Source: Bacillus cereus group sp. RP43 (GTDB lineage Bacteria; Bacillota; Bacilli; Bacillales; Bacillaceae_G). Taken from it: a DNA stretch of 64,000 nucleotides. The DNA is taken from positions 2,294,001-2,358,000 of the forward strand of contig NZ_JARVHQ010000001.1 of the NCBI RefSeq assembly GCF_040459645.1. Reading direction: 5' to 3'. Below the pieces are notes generated by a model. The model was not told where the DNA came from. It ran no database searches and was given only the letters and a program-made list of their open reading frames with translations. The stretch's first letter is position 1; each line of letters begins with the position of its first letter. Below, piece by piece: positions 25,614-35,346 of the stretch. The translations under genes were made by a program, and so were the position numbers.

Positions 25614-26213
25614 ATGTCTTTTTCTCAATTCAATATTGATATTTTTCGAGCAATTAATGATTTAGGTAAACAATATTCATTCCTAAACTCAGCCATGGTA
25701 TTTTTGGCAGAATATATGGTATATATTTTTGGTTTAATTATTATAGCTTATTGGTTTACCGGGTCCAGAAAAAGTAGGGTGATGGTTATTCAAGCGATGG
25801 TTGCTTTTGTGATTGCTGAGGTGATTGGAAAAATAGCAGGGAAATTTCATTTGAATTATCAACCGTTTGCAGTATTGCCTGATGTTAATAAACTTGTCGA
25901 CCATGCTGTAGATAATTCATTTCCTAGTGACCATACGATTCTCTTTTTTTCGATTTGTTTTTCGTTTTGGATTGTTCGTAAAAAGACTGGATGGTTATGG
26001 ATTATACTTGCATTTTGTGTAGCGATCTCTCGTATTTGGGTAGGGGTTCATTATCCTTTTGATGTTGCAATGGGGGCTTTAATAGGATGTGTTTCAGCGT
26101 TATTTTCGTATTGGTTAGTACCGAAATTTTCTTTTATCAAGCAATTGCTTACTCTATATGAAAGAGTAGAGAAACATGTTTTACCATCCAAAAACAAATC
26201 AAAGGGATTTTGA
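25614..26213 (+). CDS. bcrC: Undecaprenyl-diphosphatase, BcrC/PAP2 type
   Basis: A 199-residue membrane phosphatase that recycles the lipid carrier undecaprenyl pyrophosphate and thereby lowers bacitracin sensitivity. It has five to six helices. The PAP2 motifs are DNSFPSDHTILFF (about 103-115) and SRIWVGVHYPFDV (about 144-156) with both active-site histidines. The usual RP of motif 1 appears as QP in LNYQPF. GGAGG lies 9 nt before the ATG at 25614 (a TTG at 25608 is too close). It sits beside the BceB relic and BceR-like site, so it may be the surviving part of a bacitracin-response locus. Confidence 0.88.
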   Translation: MSFSQFNIDIFRAINDLGKQYSFLNSAMVFLAEYMVYIFGLIIIAYWFTGSRKSRVMVIQAMVAFVIAEVIGKIAGKFHLNYQPFAVLPDVNKLVDHAVDNSFPSDHTILFFSICFSFWIVRKKTGWLWIILAFCVAISRIWVGVHYPFDVAMGALIGCVSALFSYWLVPKFSFIKQLLTLYERVEKHVLPSKNKSKGF

Positions 26214-26907
26214 GTATACAAGTATAAAAGTTAGCGTGAAAGATACAGATGCTGACGACCTATATACGGAATGTATTCATGTTGCAGCTATTGCTGAACA
26301 AATTAAAGAGCAACAATAAATGAAGAAGGCTTCTTAATTTGTTGTGTTTGTGGATGTGATAAGCGCCCAGGTTTTAGGCAGTGTTGCGGTTCTCTTTCGT
26401 TGCAAAGTAAACGTCAAGTAACTTCAAAATATACAATACAAGTTGGTTTTGGAGTTATTTTTTGTTTGCTTCACTTTTTTTCGGCACTCTACAGCTAGAT
26501 GGTATTACTGACACGTACAAGTTATCAACAATCTTTATGTTGAAAGAATCTTAGCGTACGAAAATCGCTTTTTGTTGGCAGTGCCCTGTCACAATCAAGC
26601 TGAGAAAAACAAATAATCCAAAACGAGAAAATTCTTAAGTTGATGGATGTGTGATGCTACTCCTATGTTAAGGTTCGAGTCATTTTAAACAGCAACCTCT
26701 ATATTGAGTGGTGTTAAAGCGACCTATATGATAAAAAAGATGTATCGCTTGTAAAAAATTTCATCACCTTGAATGAGCTAATACGACAAGAATTCGTGTT
26801 GGGCCTAATTAGGGAAGGCAGTACAGATTAGTATATAGTATACAAGCATTCCCTTTCTATAAATACGGTATGTTTTTAATATAATTAAAAGAAAATTTTT
26901 GTGTTCT
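26214..26907. other. Eroded intergenic region, no intact gene
   Basis: It holds several short open frames without ribosome sites. One, on the plus strand ending at a TAA near 26319, reads DTDADDLYTECIHVAAIAEQ and looks like the tail of a former gene. A second, between 26336 and 26500, encodes a cysteine-rich stretch. Neither is identified. Only fragments of decayed genes are likely here. Confidence 0.5.
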
Positions 26908-27498
26908 TTAATATGATGTGACATAATACCAGTTTTTTTCTATTTTTGTGATTTCTTTATATTCATTATTAAAGTCGTATTTGTTTGGTCTAGTATCATT
27001 TGGTGTGTAAATAAATCCTGAAAAATTATCTAATATACCACGATAAGTAAAAAAGAAAACAGAAATACTATTTTTATTTTGTTGAATAATTACATCCCCA
27101 CCGTTTTTGGAAGTGGATGCAAAATGTTTAGGTAAATGAATTTGTCTACTATCATAATGAACATTAGGAGTTAATTCTTTATGTTCTATAAGTGCTATAA
27201 CTTTTTCACGGTCTTCTTTATAGATAATAAAATCTAAATTTATATAAATCTCATTAAATGGTATACATATCCAAGTAATTACTATGATTAGTTGAATAAT
27301 TAACGGTTTCCAATTTTTGTATTTGATGAGGTGTATGATTGTGAAAATTAATATTAAGAAAAACAATCCATGAACTATTATTGAAAGAAACGGCATAACA
27401 AATGGGGTAAGGAATTCAACTAAATACCATTTAAAAAAATGATAAAGTATAAGAGCGATACCGCTTATTAATGTAATTTTGGTTAAATGCTTATTCAA
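26908..27498 (-). CDS. Hypothetical membrane protein with C-terminal soluble domain
   Basis: A 196-residue protein with three membrane helices (about 7-25, 36-60, 67-84) and a C-terminal region of about 110 residues rich in aromatic and charged residues (for example GGDVIIQQNKNSISVFFFT). It starts with TTG, supported by AAAGGAG at 9 nt; no in-frame ATG is better placed. It is isolated between eroded regions. No family is recognised. The layout resembles small Bacillus proteins that display an extracytoplasmic domain on a membrane anchor. Confidence 0.6.
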   Translation of the reverse strand: MNKHLTKITLISGIALILYHFFKWYLVEFLTPFVMPFLSIIVHGLFFLILIFTIIHLIKYKNWKPLIIQLIIVITWICIPFNEIYINLDFIIYKEDREKVIALIEHKELTPNVHYDSRQIHLPKHFASTSKNGGDVIIQQNKNSISVFFFTYRGILDNFSGFIYTPNDTRPNKYDFNNEYKEITKIEKNWYYVTSY

Positions 27499-28147
27499 AT
27501 TTTGAATCTCCTTTATATACTAAAAACTATGTGATTTTAGTATGAATATAAAATATTTTTTCATAAATTTACCTTGTTTTCATTTTATTAACTTTGCATG
27601 ATTAATATTTTGAATATATCATAAATTTAAAATTAAATAAACGGACATTAAATTTTTATATTTTATATAGAATAACCGTTAAATAAAAGTGAAGGAAGTT
27701 TTCAAAATAGACTAGTTTTTTATTTTAAATGTAATTTGATTTGTTTCATGAAATAGATCCAGTTCCGGTAAAATCAGTTGCAACAAGTGAACATTACGTT
27801 CATCGATAGATTAAGGGGGAAACTAAGAGGAGCATATCAAAGTCGGTGACACCGACTTATGGGACAGCTCACTTCTGGTTGTGGAAACGGGGCAGTACAG
27901 AAGTGAAAAAAACTCTGTGTTTCTTTTAAATTAATATATTTATTTGGAAAAACTTTGGGGTTTACGGCACAAATGCTCCTTCTATCCTATAATAGAAGCT
28001 ATTTTGGACGTAAGCAATTTGTAAGGAATGAGTAAGAAAAAAGAGATTTTCATAGTATAAAATATTTATTATACCTACGTATAACACCTACTACTAATAA
28101 TGTGTTATAATACGAATTAGCAACATAAAGGAAAGGAATTAGAAAAA
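27499..28147. other. Gene-free region with tandem hairpins
   Basis: No supported gene. AAGTCGGTG-A-CACCGACTT (27840-27858) and CACTTCTG (27870-27877) with CAGAAGTG (27898-27905) form two adjacent inverted repeats. An interrupted plus-strand frame runs through both (one in-frame TAG). The last 150 bp should contain the desaturase promoter; no clear one was chosen. Confidence 0.5.
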
Positions 28148-29179
28148 ATGACCTTACAAAATACTAAAAATTTAAAAAAACAAGTTGCTCCTTTTGAAAA
28201 ATCAACGGCAAAAAAAAGTGTTTGGCAAATCATCAATACGGTAGTGCCATTTATTATCTTATGGTACCTTGCTTATAAAAGTTTGTCCGTTTCTTATTGG
28301 TTAGCATTAGTTCCATCTCTGTTAGCCGCTGGATTTATGACACGGGTTTTCATTATTTTTCATGATTGTACCCATCATTCTTTCTTTAAAAGCCGTCGTG
28401 TAAATAGAATAGTAGGGACATGTATGGGTGTTTTAACTTTATTCCCGTTTGATCAATGGGGGCATGAGCATTCCGTTCATCACGCTACAAGTGGTAATTT
28501 GGATAAGCGAGGTACAGGAGATATTTGGACCCTTACAGTGAATGAATATTTAGCAGCGCCATTTAGACTCCGTTTAGCATATCGTTTATATCGCAATCCA
28601 TTGGTTATGTTTGGTTTAGGTCCGATTTATGTTTTCCTACTTAAAAATAGATTTAACAGAAAAGGTGCTAGAAAGAAGGAACGCATGAATACCTATTTAA
28701 CGAATGTTTTAATTGTTGCTTTAGTAGGGTTACTTTGCTGGGCAATCGGATGGAAATCGTTTCTTTTAGTACATGGTTCCATATTCTTAATAGCAGGTTC
28801 AATAGGTATTTGGCTGTTTTACGTACAGCACACATTCGAGGATTCTTATTTTGAAGAAGATAAAGAGTGGGAATATGTGAAAGCGGCAGTGGAAGGAAGT
28901 TCTTTTTATAAACTTCCCAAAATCCTGCAATTTCTAACTGGTAATATTGGGTATCATCATGTTCACCATTTAAGTCCAAGAGTACCTAACTATAAACTAG
29001 AAGAGGCACACAATAATGCGCTTCCTTTAAAAAATGTACCAACGATTACTCTTGCTACAAGTTTGCGGTCACTCCGTTTCCGTCTTTGGGATGAGCAAAG
29101 TAACAATTTTGTTAGCTTTAAAGATGTTAAAAATTTAGTGAAAAACAATGTTTCTATTCCAGTAAAATCAGAACTATAA
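28148..29179 (+). CDS. Membrane fatty-acid desaturase
   Basis: A 343-residue acyl-lipid desaturase, introducing a double bond into membrane phospholipid acyl chains using ferredoxin/flavodoxin electrons and a di-iron centre. All three histidine boxes are present: HDCTHHSFF (about 75), HEHSVHH (about 112) and HHVHHLSP (about 279). Hydrophobic pairs of helices separate them. AAAGGAA precedes the ATG. B. cereus has two such enzymes of differing regioselectivity; which one this is cannot be told by eye. It is monocistronic with a terminator at 29198. Cold control is likely by analogy with B. subtilis des but no site was identified. Confidence 0.92.
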   Translation: MTLQNTKNLKKQVAPFEKSTAKKSVWQIINTVVPFIILWYLAYKSLSVSYWLALVPSLLAAGFMTRVFIIFHDCTHHSFFKSRRVNRIVGTCMGVLTLFPFDQWGHEHSVHHATSGNLDKRGTGDIWTLTVNEYLAAPFRLRLAYRLYRNPLVMFGLGPIYVFLLKNRFNRKGARKKERMNTYLTNVLIVALVGLLCWAIGWKSFLLVHGSIFLIAGSIGIWLFYVQHTFEDSYFEEDKEWEYVKAAVEGSSFYKLPKILQFLTGNIGYHHVHHLSPRVPNYKLEEAHNNALPLKNVPTITLATSLRSLRFRLWDEQSNNFVSFKDVKNLVKNNVSIPVKSEL

Positions 29180-29197
29180 CTTCATCAAATATGACTG

Positions 29198-29236
29198 ACT
29201 CCCCTTAATCATTTTCGATTTAAGGGGAGTTTTTGT
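29198..29236 (+). terminator. Desaturase terminator
   Basis: ACTCCCCTTAA pairs with TTAAGGGGAGT and is followed by TTTTTG. Confidence 0.88.
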
Positions 29237-29578
29237 TTAACTAGTAGATGCACGATATGGTGAAAACTTAAATGATTTAAATTGTAATTGCGGAGGATTA
29301 GGAAATAGTAGGTATTAATATAAGAAGACGATAAAATTATTATGTTAACTATTTTGGGCGATTGATATTACTTTTTTCAATAGATATTATGCTTAGTCTC
29401 TGAGTATATTTCATCTGCTGTGCATCATGTCTTACAAGAAACGTATGATTTAAAACTTAATACAATCTGCAGCAAATACATATGAAAATGATGTTACCTT
29501 AATAAATAAAAGGGTATTACGCTATGAAATAAATGATAATAAGAATAGGTGAATTATTTTAGAATAACAAAATACAAA
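29237..29578. other. Gene-free stretch
   Basis: No supported coding sequence. A short plus-strand frame containing VHHVLQETYDLKLNT around 29415-29480 has neither start nor ribosome site and may be a relic. Confidence 0.4.
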
Positions 29579-29612
29579 ACGGACAAACTCAATTATCCTT
29601 GAATTTGTCCGT
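29579..29612 (-). terminator. Hairpin, likely terminator for proC
   Basis: ACGGACAAACTCAA and TTGAATTTGTCCGT pair with one mismatch. Read leftward it is followed by TTTTGTATTTTG. It lies 104 bp beyond the proC stop. Confidence 0.55.
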
Positions 29613-29644
29613 TCAGTTACGGGTGAAAAAGGAGGAGTATGTAA

Positions 29645-29701
29645 ATGGAATATGCATATAGTCTAAAACTATTTAAAGATATGTGTATTCAGCTAAAGTG
29701 A
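29645..29701 (+). CDS. Candidate 18-residue reading frame with strong ribosome site
   Basis: AAAGGAGG precedes ATG at 29645 by 9 nt, and the frame encodes MEYAYSLKLFKDMCIQLK then stops. The excellent ribosome site is out of proportion to the size. It may be a truncated gene start or a genuine small protein. Confidence 0.3.
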   Translation: MEYAYSLKLFKDMCIQLK

Positions 29702-29716
29702 TCTCTTTTACAGTTT

Positions 29717-30535
29717 TTACTCTTTAGTTTGCCTAGATAGTTCAACAGACTTTTGTGTACAACGCTGCATAGCTGAAATGATGGCTGTTCGTAAGCCTTT
29801 TTCCTCTAATGTTGCTACAGCTTCTATTGTCGTTCCGCCTGGAGAACAAACCATATCTTTCAATGCACCTGGATGTATTCCTGTTTCTAGTACCATTTTT
29901 GCAGAGCCTAACACAGCTTGAGCTGCGAATTTATATGCTTGATTTCTTGGCATACCATCTAATACAGCTGCATCTGCCATCGCTTCTATAATCATATATA
30001 CATATGCTGGCGAAGAACCACTTACAGATGTTACAACATCCATTAATTTTTCACTTACGATCTCTGTTTGACCAAAACTATTGAAAATGATTAGTACATC
30101 TTCTAAATCTTTTTCTGTCACCATTTCATTAGGACATAACGCAGACATTCCTTCTCCAACAAGAGCAGGTGTATTAGGCATTACTCTTACAACCTTTAAC
30201 TTTTTATGAAAAGCATCCTCAGTACTTTTGATGCTTTTTCCTGCAGCGATCGTTACGACGATAACATCGTTTTTTATCACTTCTTTTATTTCGTTAATTA
30301 TTGATGCGTATAGGTCTGGTTTAATTGATAAAATTAAAATATCAGCATTTTTAGCTACTTCATTGTTGTCAGTTGTTGTAGTTAGTCCATATTTTTCACT
30401 AGCATTTTTTAAATTCGTAGTGTTTAAATCTGAACAAATGATTTTATTTGAAGGCACTATATTTTTGTTTATCATCCCGCCAATCATAGCCATCCCCATA
30501 TTTCCGCATCCGATGAATCCAATTTGTTTGTCCAT
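29717..30535 (-). CDS. proC: Pyrroline-5-carboxylate reductase
   Basis: A 272-residue enzyme of the usual length, reducing 1-pyrroline-5-carboxylate to proline with NAD(P)H in the cytoplasm. The Rossmann motif is IGFIGCGNMGMAMIGGM (residues 5-21), followed by RVMPNTPALVGEGMSA (about 117-132) and the family signature SGSSPAYVYMIIEAMADAA with SPGGTTIEAV near the end. The ribosome site AAGGAG is 15 nt from the ATG, unusually far. It is divergent from T-box-controlled proBA, completing the glutamate-to-proline pathway, but has no T-box of its own. Confidence 0.95.
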   Translation of the reverse strand: MDKQIGFIGCGNMGMAMIGGMINKNIVPSNKIICSDLNTTNLKNASEKYGLTTTTDNNEVAKNADILILSIKPDLYASIINEIKEVIKNDVIVVTIAAGKSIKSTEDAFHKKLKVVRVMPNTPALVGEGMSALCPNEMVTEKDLEDVLIIFNSFGQTEIVSEKLMDVVTSVSGSSPAYVYMIIEAMADAAVLDGMPRNQAYKFAAQAVLGSAKMVLETGIHPGALKDMVCSPGGTTIEAVATLEEKGLRTAIISAMQRCTQKSVELSRQTKE

Positions 30536-30742
30536 AATAACTCAATCTGGCTCCTTTTATAATAAATTATATCGGTCTGATATTGTTATTCTAAAATAAT
30601 AATGATATCTCCATGCAATATAAAGAAACATTTTAAGAGAGTGTGTGCCTTTTTGCAATACAAAATATAAAAATAAATTATATTCGACATTATGTAAGTA
30701 TACGCATTATATTTAAAGATTGTATATTATCCCGCTATTTGT

Positions 30743-30818
30743 GGGCAGTAAAACTCCCACCTCAAAATTCAGGTGGAGCAAAGAAGTTAGGTGGGAGATA
30801 AACTGCCCGTAAACGCCT
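30743..30818. mobile_element. Solo IS200/IS605-type element end (relic)
   Basis: GGGCAGT (30743) and ACTCCCACCT (30753) pair with AGGTGGGAG (30789) and ACTGCCC (30802) to give a long imperfect hairpin. The segment 30778-30818 (GCAAAGAAGTTAGGTGGGAG and onward to CCCGTAAACGCCT) recurs in variant form at 35689-35728. The repeated GTTAGGYGGGAGATAA..GCCCGTAAAYGCC pattern resembles the right ends of Bacillus IS605-family elements that carry the TnpB-associated RNA. No transposase is nearby. The element assignment is from memory and tentative. Confidence 0.45.
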
Positions 30819-31003
30819 TCACTTTATATACCTTGGTATGGAGAACAATATATGTTATCAATCGCATGAATGACAGGAGAGATTTTTTTCAAGATTTTAT
30901 GTTTATGAATATGAGTATAGTTATATCAATTTTCACTATCATCCAGTATGTCCATAATCTCATACAAGAAATTTGTCACCATATTCATTTTGCAAAATAC
31001 CTC

Positions 31004-31033
31004 TTGACACAAAAACGAACTATATAGCATAAT
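31004..31033 (+). promoter_or_regulatory. proBA promoter
   Basis: TTGACA (31004-31009) is a perfect -35 box and CATAAT (31028-31033) a near-consensus -10, 18 bp apart. Transcription would start near 31040 and run through the T-box leader. Confidence 0.75.
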
Positions 31034-31039
31034 ATAAAA

Positions 31040-31292
31040 AAATTAAATTGAAAATCGTTGAAGGGAATTAGTACATATGTCTTCTTACGAAAGAGAGTGG
31101 AATTCACCGGCTGAAAGATTCCTCGTATAGAATGTATCGAACCTATCCCTGAGTCTTAAATGAAAGTTTAGGCGTTCGCCTGCGTTATAGGCGCCAAGTG
31201 GATATCTATGTATATCAATTAAGGTGGTACCGCGGAACAATGACCGTTTCGTCCTTTTTATTTTATTAAGGGCGAAGCGGTCATTTTTATTT
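31040..31292 (+). promoter_or_regulatory. T-box riboswitch, proline-specific, upstream of proBA
   Basis: The leader shows the stem I AGAGAG element (AAAGAGAGTGG at 31091), a GGCTGAAAGATTCC distal segment, a candidate specifier loop AA-CCT-A with proline codon CCU at 31142-31144, and the T-box sequence AAGGTGGTACCGCGG at 31221-31235. The terminator TGACCGTTTCGTCC/GGGCGAAGCGGTCA with a T run ends at 31292. Uncharged tRNA-Pro would base-pair the specifier and T-box bulge, forming the antiterminator and switching on proBA when proline is short. Confidence 0.92.
31241..31292 (+). terminator. T-box regulatory terminator
   Basis: The 14-bp stem begins TGACCG and is closed by CGGTCA, followed by TTTTTATTTT. 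It competes with the antiterminator that includes the T-box sequence. Confidence 0.85.
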
Positions 31293-31403
31293 TGCCCTTT
31301 AGTACTATAGGTGCAGCATTGATGAGGATAGACATAGCTGCAAACTGTATAAATAAAAGTGTAATTTATAAAAACTTTGATTTTAGACTTGGGGGATAAA
31401 AAA

Positions 31404-32507
31404 GTGAAAAAACAACGAATTGTTGTAAAGATTGGGAGTAGTTCCTTGGCAGCGAGTCATGGAGGCATCTGTAAAGAACAACTTTCAGATCACGTTGCCG
31501 CATTGGCACGATTGAAAGAGGAAGGGCATGAAGTTTTGTTGATTACATCCGGGGCCGTCGCTGCAGGTTTTTCTGCTCTAGGGTATCCTAGCAGACCTGT
31601 GACAATTAAAGGGAAACAGGCTGCTGCCGCTGTCGGGCAAAGTTTATTAATGCAGGCATACACGGAAGAATTCCGTAAATATGGTATCGTTACTGCACAA
31701 CTTTTACTAACGAGAAGTGATTTTTCTAGAAAAGAACAATACAGTAACGCTTACGCTACTTTAGGAGAGCTACTAAACCGTTCCGCTCTTCCTATAATCA
31801 ATGAAAATGATTCCATTTCTTTAGAAGAGCTGACGTTCGGTGATAATGATATGCTGTCAGCTTTAGTAAGCGGACTGGTTTCGGCAGATATGCTCATGAT
31901 TTTTACCGATGTGAACGGTTTATATGACCAAAATCCTCAAAAAAATGCGGATGCAAAAAAATATCATTTCCTTCCTGAGGTAACGGAAGAAATTGCTTCT
32001 TTTGCAGGAGATGCCGGCTCAAAACTTGGGACTGGCGGTATGAAATCAAAAATCGATGCTGCAAAGACGGCACTATCTCTTGGAGTGAGTGTATTTATCG
32101 GAACGGGATGTGGACAGGAGAAGTTTTTAGATGTTATGAAGGGCAAAGGTGATGGAACATATATCGGGAATGCTCCTCAAAAATTGATTAAGATGAACAA
32201 GCAATGGATCGCCTTGCATTCGCTTGTTAGCGGACAAATTGAAGTAGATGCGGGGGCAGCCACTGCCATCATTCAACATGGAAAGAGTTTACTTCCTGCT
32301 GGTGTTACTAATGTATCAGGATTTTTCCAAGTGGGTGAAGTTGTGGAGGTAATCACGCAACAAGGGCGCGTAATAGGAAAAGGACAATGCACATATAGCG
32401 CAGAGGAACTAAGGAATTTAAAAGGTATGCAAAGCCAAGATATTCAAGCAAGAGGCGAAAGACATAATTATGAAGTCATCCATAGAGATCACTGGGTTTC
32501 ATTTTAA
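31404..32507 (+). CDS. proB: Glutamate 5-kinase
   Basis: A 367-residue enzyme phosphorylating glutamate to gamma-glutamyl phosphate with ATP, the first and feedback-controlled step of proline synthesis. The amino-acid kinase domain has [13 protein letters not shown] at the N-terminus, [14 protein letters not shown] (about 50), [10 protein letters not shown] (about 138) and [14 protein letters not shown] (about 215). A PUA domain follows from about 275. A GTG start at 31404 is supported by GGGGGA at 7 nt; the open frame begins at a TTG at 31377. It is transcribed with proA from the T-box promoter. Confidence 0.95.
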   Translation: MKKQRIVVKIGSSSLAASHGGICKEQLSDHVAALARLKEEGHEVLLITSGAVAAGFSALGYPSRPVTIKGKQAAAAVGQSLLMQAYTEEFRKYGIVTAQLLLTRSDFSRKEQYSNAYATLGELLNRSALPIINENDSISLEELTFGDNDMLSALVSGLVSADMLMIFTDVNGLYDQNPQKNADAKKYHFLPEVTEEIASFAGDAGSKLGTGGMKSKIDAAKTALSLGVSVFIGTGCGQEKFLDVMKGKGDGTYIGNAPQKLIKMNKQWIALHSLVSGQIEVDAGAATAIIQHGKSLLPAGVTNVSGFFQVGEVVEVITQQGRVIGKGQCTYSAEELRNLKGMQSQDIQARGERHNYEVIHRDHWVSF

Positions 32508-32610
32508 GAAAAGAGAGCACTCAAATTTTAATGGGCAGGAAAGATTTAGATACTGGTGTTAAATGGTTCTCAAATAAAAACTGATTAACCTTAAAAAGGA
32601 GGAAATAAAA

Positions 32611-33858
32611 ATGAATGAAGTGTTGGCAAAGGGGAAAAAGGCGAAAGAGGTTGCTAGAGAACTTGTGCTTAAATCTACAAATCAAAAAAATGAAGCACTT
32701 GCTGCGATTGCTGATCAGCTGATAGTAGAAACAGCTTATATTTTAGAGGAAAACAAACAGGACATTGAAGAAGGTAAGGCAAAAGGATTTTCTGAGTCAC
32801 TTCTTGATCGCCTTATGCTGAATGAACAGCGTATCATTGATATGACTGAAGGAATTAAGCAGCTAATTGATTTACGTGATCCTGTTGGAGAATGTGTAAG
32901 TGCATGGGAAAGACCAAATGGATTATCTATTCAGGAGATGCGCGTACCACTTGGTGTTGTCGGAATGATTTACGAGGCAAGGCCGAATGTGACAGTGGAT
33001 GCTGCTACAATTTGCTTAAAAACAGGAAACGCAGTAATACTACGTGGTAGTTCTTCTGCTATTTATTCTAACAAAGCCATCGTTAGCGTTATTCACCGGG
33101 CGCTCAAACAAACAAGCTTGCCTTCAGAAAGTGTACAGCTCATAGAAGATACAACACGTGATAGTGCAAAGCAGTTGTTTACATTGAATGAGTACTTGGA
33201 TGTTCTTATCCCAAGAGGCGGCAAGCAGTTAATAGATACTGTAGTGAGAGAAGCATCTGTTCCAGTACTTGAAACAGGTGCGGGAAATTGTCATATTTTC
33301 ATTGATGAAACAGCGGATAAACAAATGGCATTTAATATTATTATAAACGCAAAAACGCAGCGTCCATCTGTATGTAATGCAATTGAAACGATTATACTTC
33401 ATGAGAATTGGGCGCAGCAATTTGGTAGCGAGCTATTTTCTTCCTTGAAGGAAAGAGGCGTGGAGCTACGTGGTGATAATAAAGCATTGGCAATTGATTC
33501 TTCTATTGCATTAGCTTCAGAAGAAGACTGGGAAACAGAGTTTTTATCTCTTACACTGGCGGTTAAAGTGGTTTCCTCAGCGGAAGAAGCGATTCATCAC
33601 ATAAATACGTATGGATCCATGCATTCCGAAGCGATTATTACAGAGAACGAGGAAAACGTCAGTAAGTTTTTCACATCTGTTGATGCCGCAGCACTCTACC
33701 ATAACGCATCGACTCGTTTTACAGATGGATCTGAATTCGGATTCGGTGCAGAAATTGGCATCAGTACACAAAAGCTACACGTAAGGGGACCAATGGGGCT
33801 ACCTGCATTGACTTCCACAAAATATGTGATTCGTGGAAATGGACAGATTCGGGGATGA
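32611..33858 (+). CDS. proA: Gamma-glutamyl phosphate reductase
   Basis: A 415-residue NADPH-dependent reductase giving glutamate-5-semialdehyde, the second step of proline synthesis. Diagnostic segments are [20 protein letters not shown] (about 112-131), the nucleotide region [14 protein letters not shown], the catalytic cysteine in [15 protein letters not shown] (about 258) and the C-terminal [27 protein letters not shown] stands before the ATG. It is 103 bp behind proB, without a terminator between them, so probably co-transcribed. Confidence 0.95.
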   Translation: MNEVLAKGKKAKEVARELVLKSTNQKNEALAAIADQLIVETAYILEENKQDIEEGKAKGFSESLLDRLMLNEQRIIDMTEGIKQLIDLRDPVGECVSAWERPNGLSIQEMRVPLGVVGMIYEARPNVTVDAATICLKTGNAVILRGSSSAIYSNKAIVSVIHRALKQTSLPSESVQLIEDTTRDSAKQLFTLNEYLDVLIPRGGKQLIDTVVREASVPVLETGAGNCHIFIDETADKQMAFNIIINAKTQRPSVCNAIETIILHENWAQQFGSELFSSLKERGVELRGDNKALAIDSSIALASEEDWETEFLSLTLAVKVVSSAEEAIHHINTYGSMHSEAIITENEENVSKFFTSVDAAALYHNASTRFTDGSEFGFGAEIGISTQKLHVRGPMGLPALTSTKYVIRGNGQIRG

Positions 33859-33880
33859 AAATTATAAAAGAACAAGTGAA

Positions 33881-33926
33881 ATAATAACAAAAGACACCCA
33901 ATTTCATTTAGGTGTCTTTTGTTATT
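33881..33926. terminator. Bidirectional terminator between proA and nupC-like gene
   Basis: AATAACAAAAGACACC and GGTGTCTTTTGTTATT form a 16-bp stem with T runs on both strands. Confidence 0.9.
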
Positions 33927-33938
33927 ATAAGTATTTAT

Positions 33939-35132
33939 TTACCACACAAAAAGCCCCACGAGCATAGCGCTTAACAAGGAAACAGCCATTCCGCTAACAA
34001 GAAGCTTCCAAACATTTTTACCGATTATCGATGATTTTTCTCCGCCAAATAATGAATTGTAAGTTCCGTAGATCATACCTACTGTACTAAAGTTAGCAAA
34101 AGAAGCTAGAAATGTAGTTGCAACAGCAATCGTATGCGGTTGTAAAGACTTTAAGTTTGATTTTAAATCCATCATGGCAACAAATTCATTCGTTGTGATT
34201 TTGATCCCCATTAATTCAGCTACATACATAGCATCACTGCCTGATAAACCAAGTAAAAAAGCGAAGGGACTAAAGATAATCGAGAAGATTTTTTGAATTG
34301 TTAAACCTGCTACAAAAAAGCTCAAAATACCATTTAAACATGCTGTTAATGCTACATAACCAATTACCATCGCTAAAATAACGATAACCATGTTCATCCC
34401 GACTAACATACTGTTTGAAATAGTAGAAAAGAAATCTTTTTTTTCATTTTTTGAAGGTGAATAAATAACATCATCTTCTTTAGTAACTTCTACAGGATTT
34501 AAAACATTAGCCAAGATTAATGCGTTAATACAGTTTAAAGGTATGGCGCTGAAAATATATGTTGCGGGAACCATTGATAGATAAGCACCAAGAATGGATC
34601 CGCTGACGCTACTCATACTCATAATTCCAAAAGTCAACAAACGATTTTCTTTTAACACAGATAATTGATCACGAACAACTGCAAGTGCTTCCGTATTTCC
34701 TAAAAACATCATTTGAATGGAAAAGAAGCTTTCTAACTTTGGTAAACGAGAAATCTTTGAAATGATTGCACCAACTTTATCGATAATCCAAGTTAAGATT
34801 CCAAAATACGAAAGAATATCAAAAAAAGTGATAACAAAAATGATGGGTAGTAATGCGCTAAAGAAGAAATCAACGGTTTGATTTTCCATAGCTGAAGGAA
34901 ATGCAAATCGAATACCTTCATTAGCGCACGATAGTAACCAACTGAAAAATGATGCAATTTTATTAATGATAATACTGCCCAATTTGGTTCCTAACATAAA
35001 CCACGTAATAAAAAGCTCCAATATTATTAGAATAACGATTGGTCTCCATTTTATTTTTCTTTTATTAGGCGAACATAGGAAAACGATTAATATTACAACG
35101 AAAATCCCTAACATATTTAATATGAAATGCAT
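33939..35132 (-). CDS. Concentrative nucleoside transporter, NupC type
   Basis: A 397-residue CNT-family transporter importing nucleosides with protons or sodium. About ten membrane segments are present. The substrate-site signature MFLGNTEALAVVRDQL is at about residues 142-157, and the second half has SGSDAMYVAELMGI and TTFLASFANFSTVGMIYGTY, the family's C-terminal motif. The ATG follows AAGGAGTTG. It is a single gene; no purine riboswitch is visible upstream. Pyrimidine versus purine specificity is not deducible. Confidence 0.92.
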   Translation of the reverse strand: MHFILNMLGIFVVILIVFLCSPNKRKIKWRPIVILIILELFITWFMLGTKLGSIIINKIASFFSWLLSCANEGIRFAFPSAMENQTVDFFFSALLPIIFVITFFDILSYFGILTWIIDKVGAIISKISRLPKLESFFSIQMMFLGNTEALAVVRDQLSVLKENRLLTFGIMSMSSVSGSILGAYLSMVPATYIFSAIPLNCINALILANVLNPVEVTKEDDVIYSPSKNEKKDFFSTISNSMLVGMNMVIVILAMVIGYVALTACLNGILSFFVAGLTIQKIFSIIFSPFAFLLGLSGSDAMYVAELMGIKITTNEFVAMMDLKSNLKSLQPHTIAVATTFLASFANFSTVGMIYGTYNSLFGGEKSSIIGKNVWKLLVSGMAVSLLSAMLVGLFVW

Positions 35133-35346
35133 GTCAACAACTCCTTGAGGCTTATTATTTGTATATAAAAAAGCCCCTATTCTTCCAAATTTGGATTATG
35201 ATCAGAAGTTATGAAGAATGTAAATTATGTTTGGGATTAATCTATTTCAATTAATGTACTAAAAATTAATGTTTTTTCGCTTTATAAAGGATATTTATTA
35301 ATAAGGTAAAGCAACAAAATAAATCTATTGGCGGAACGAAGGACAA

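Noticed and set aside
35133..35346. Purine riboswitch upstream of the NupC-type gene
   Set aside because: The leader was read on the minus strand and lacks the conserved J2/3 and loop-loop sequences of purine aptamers.
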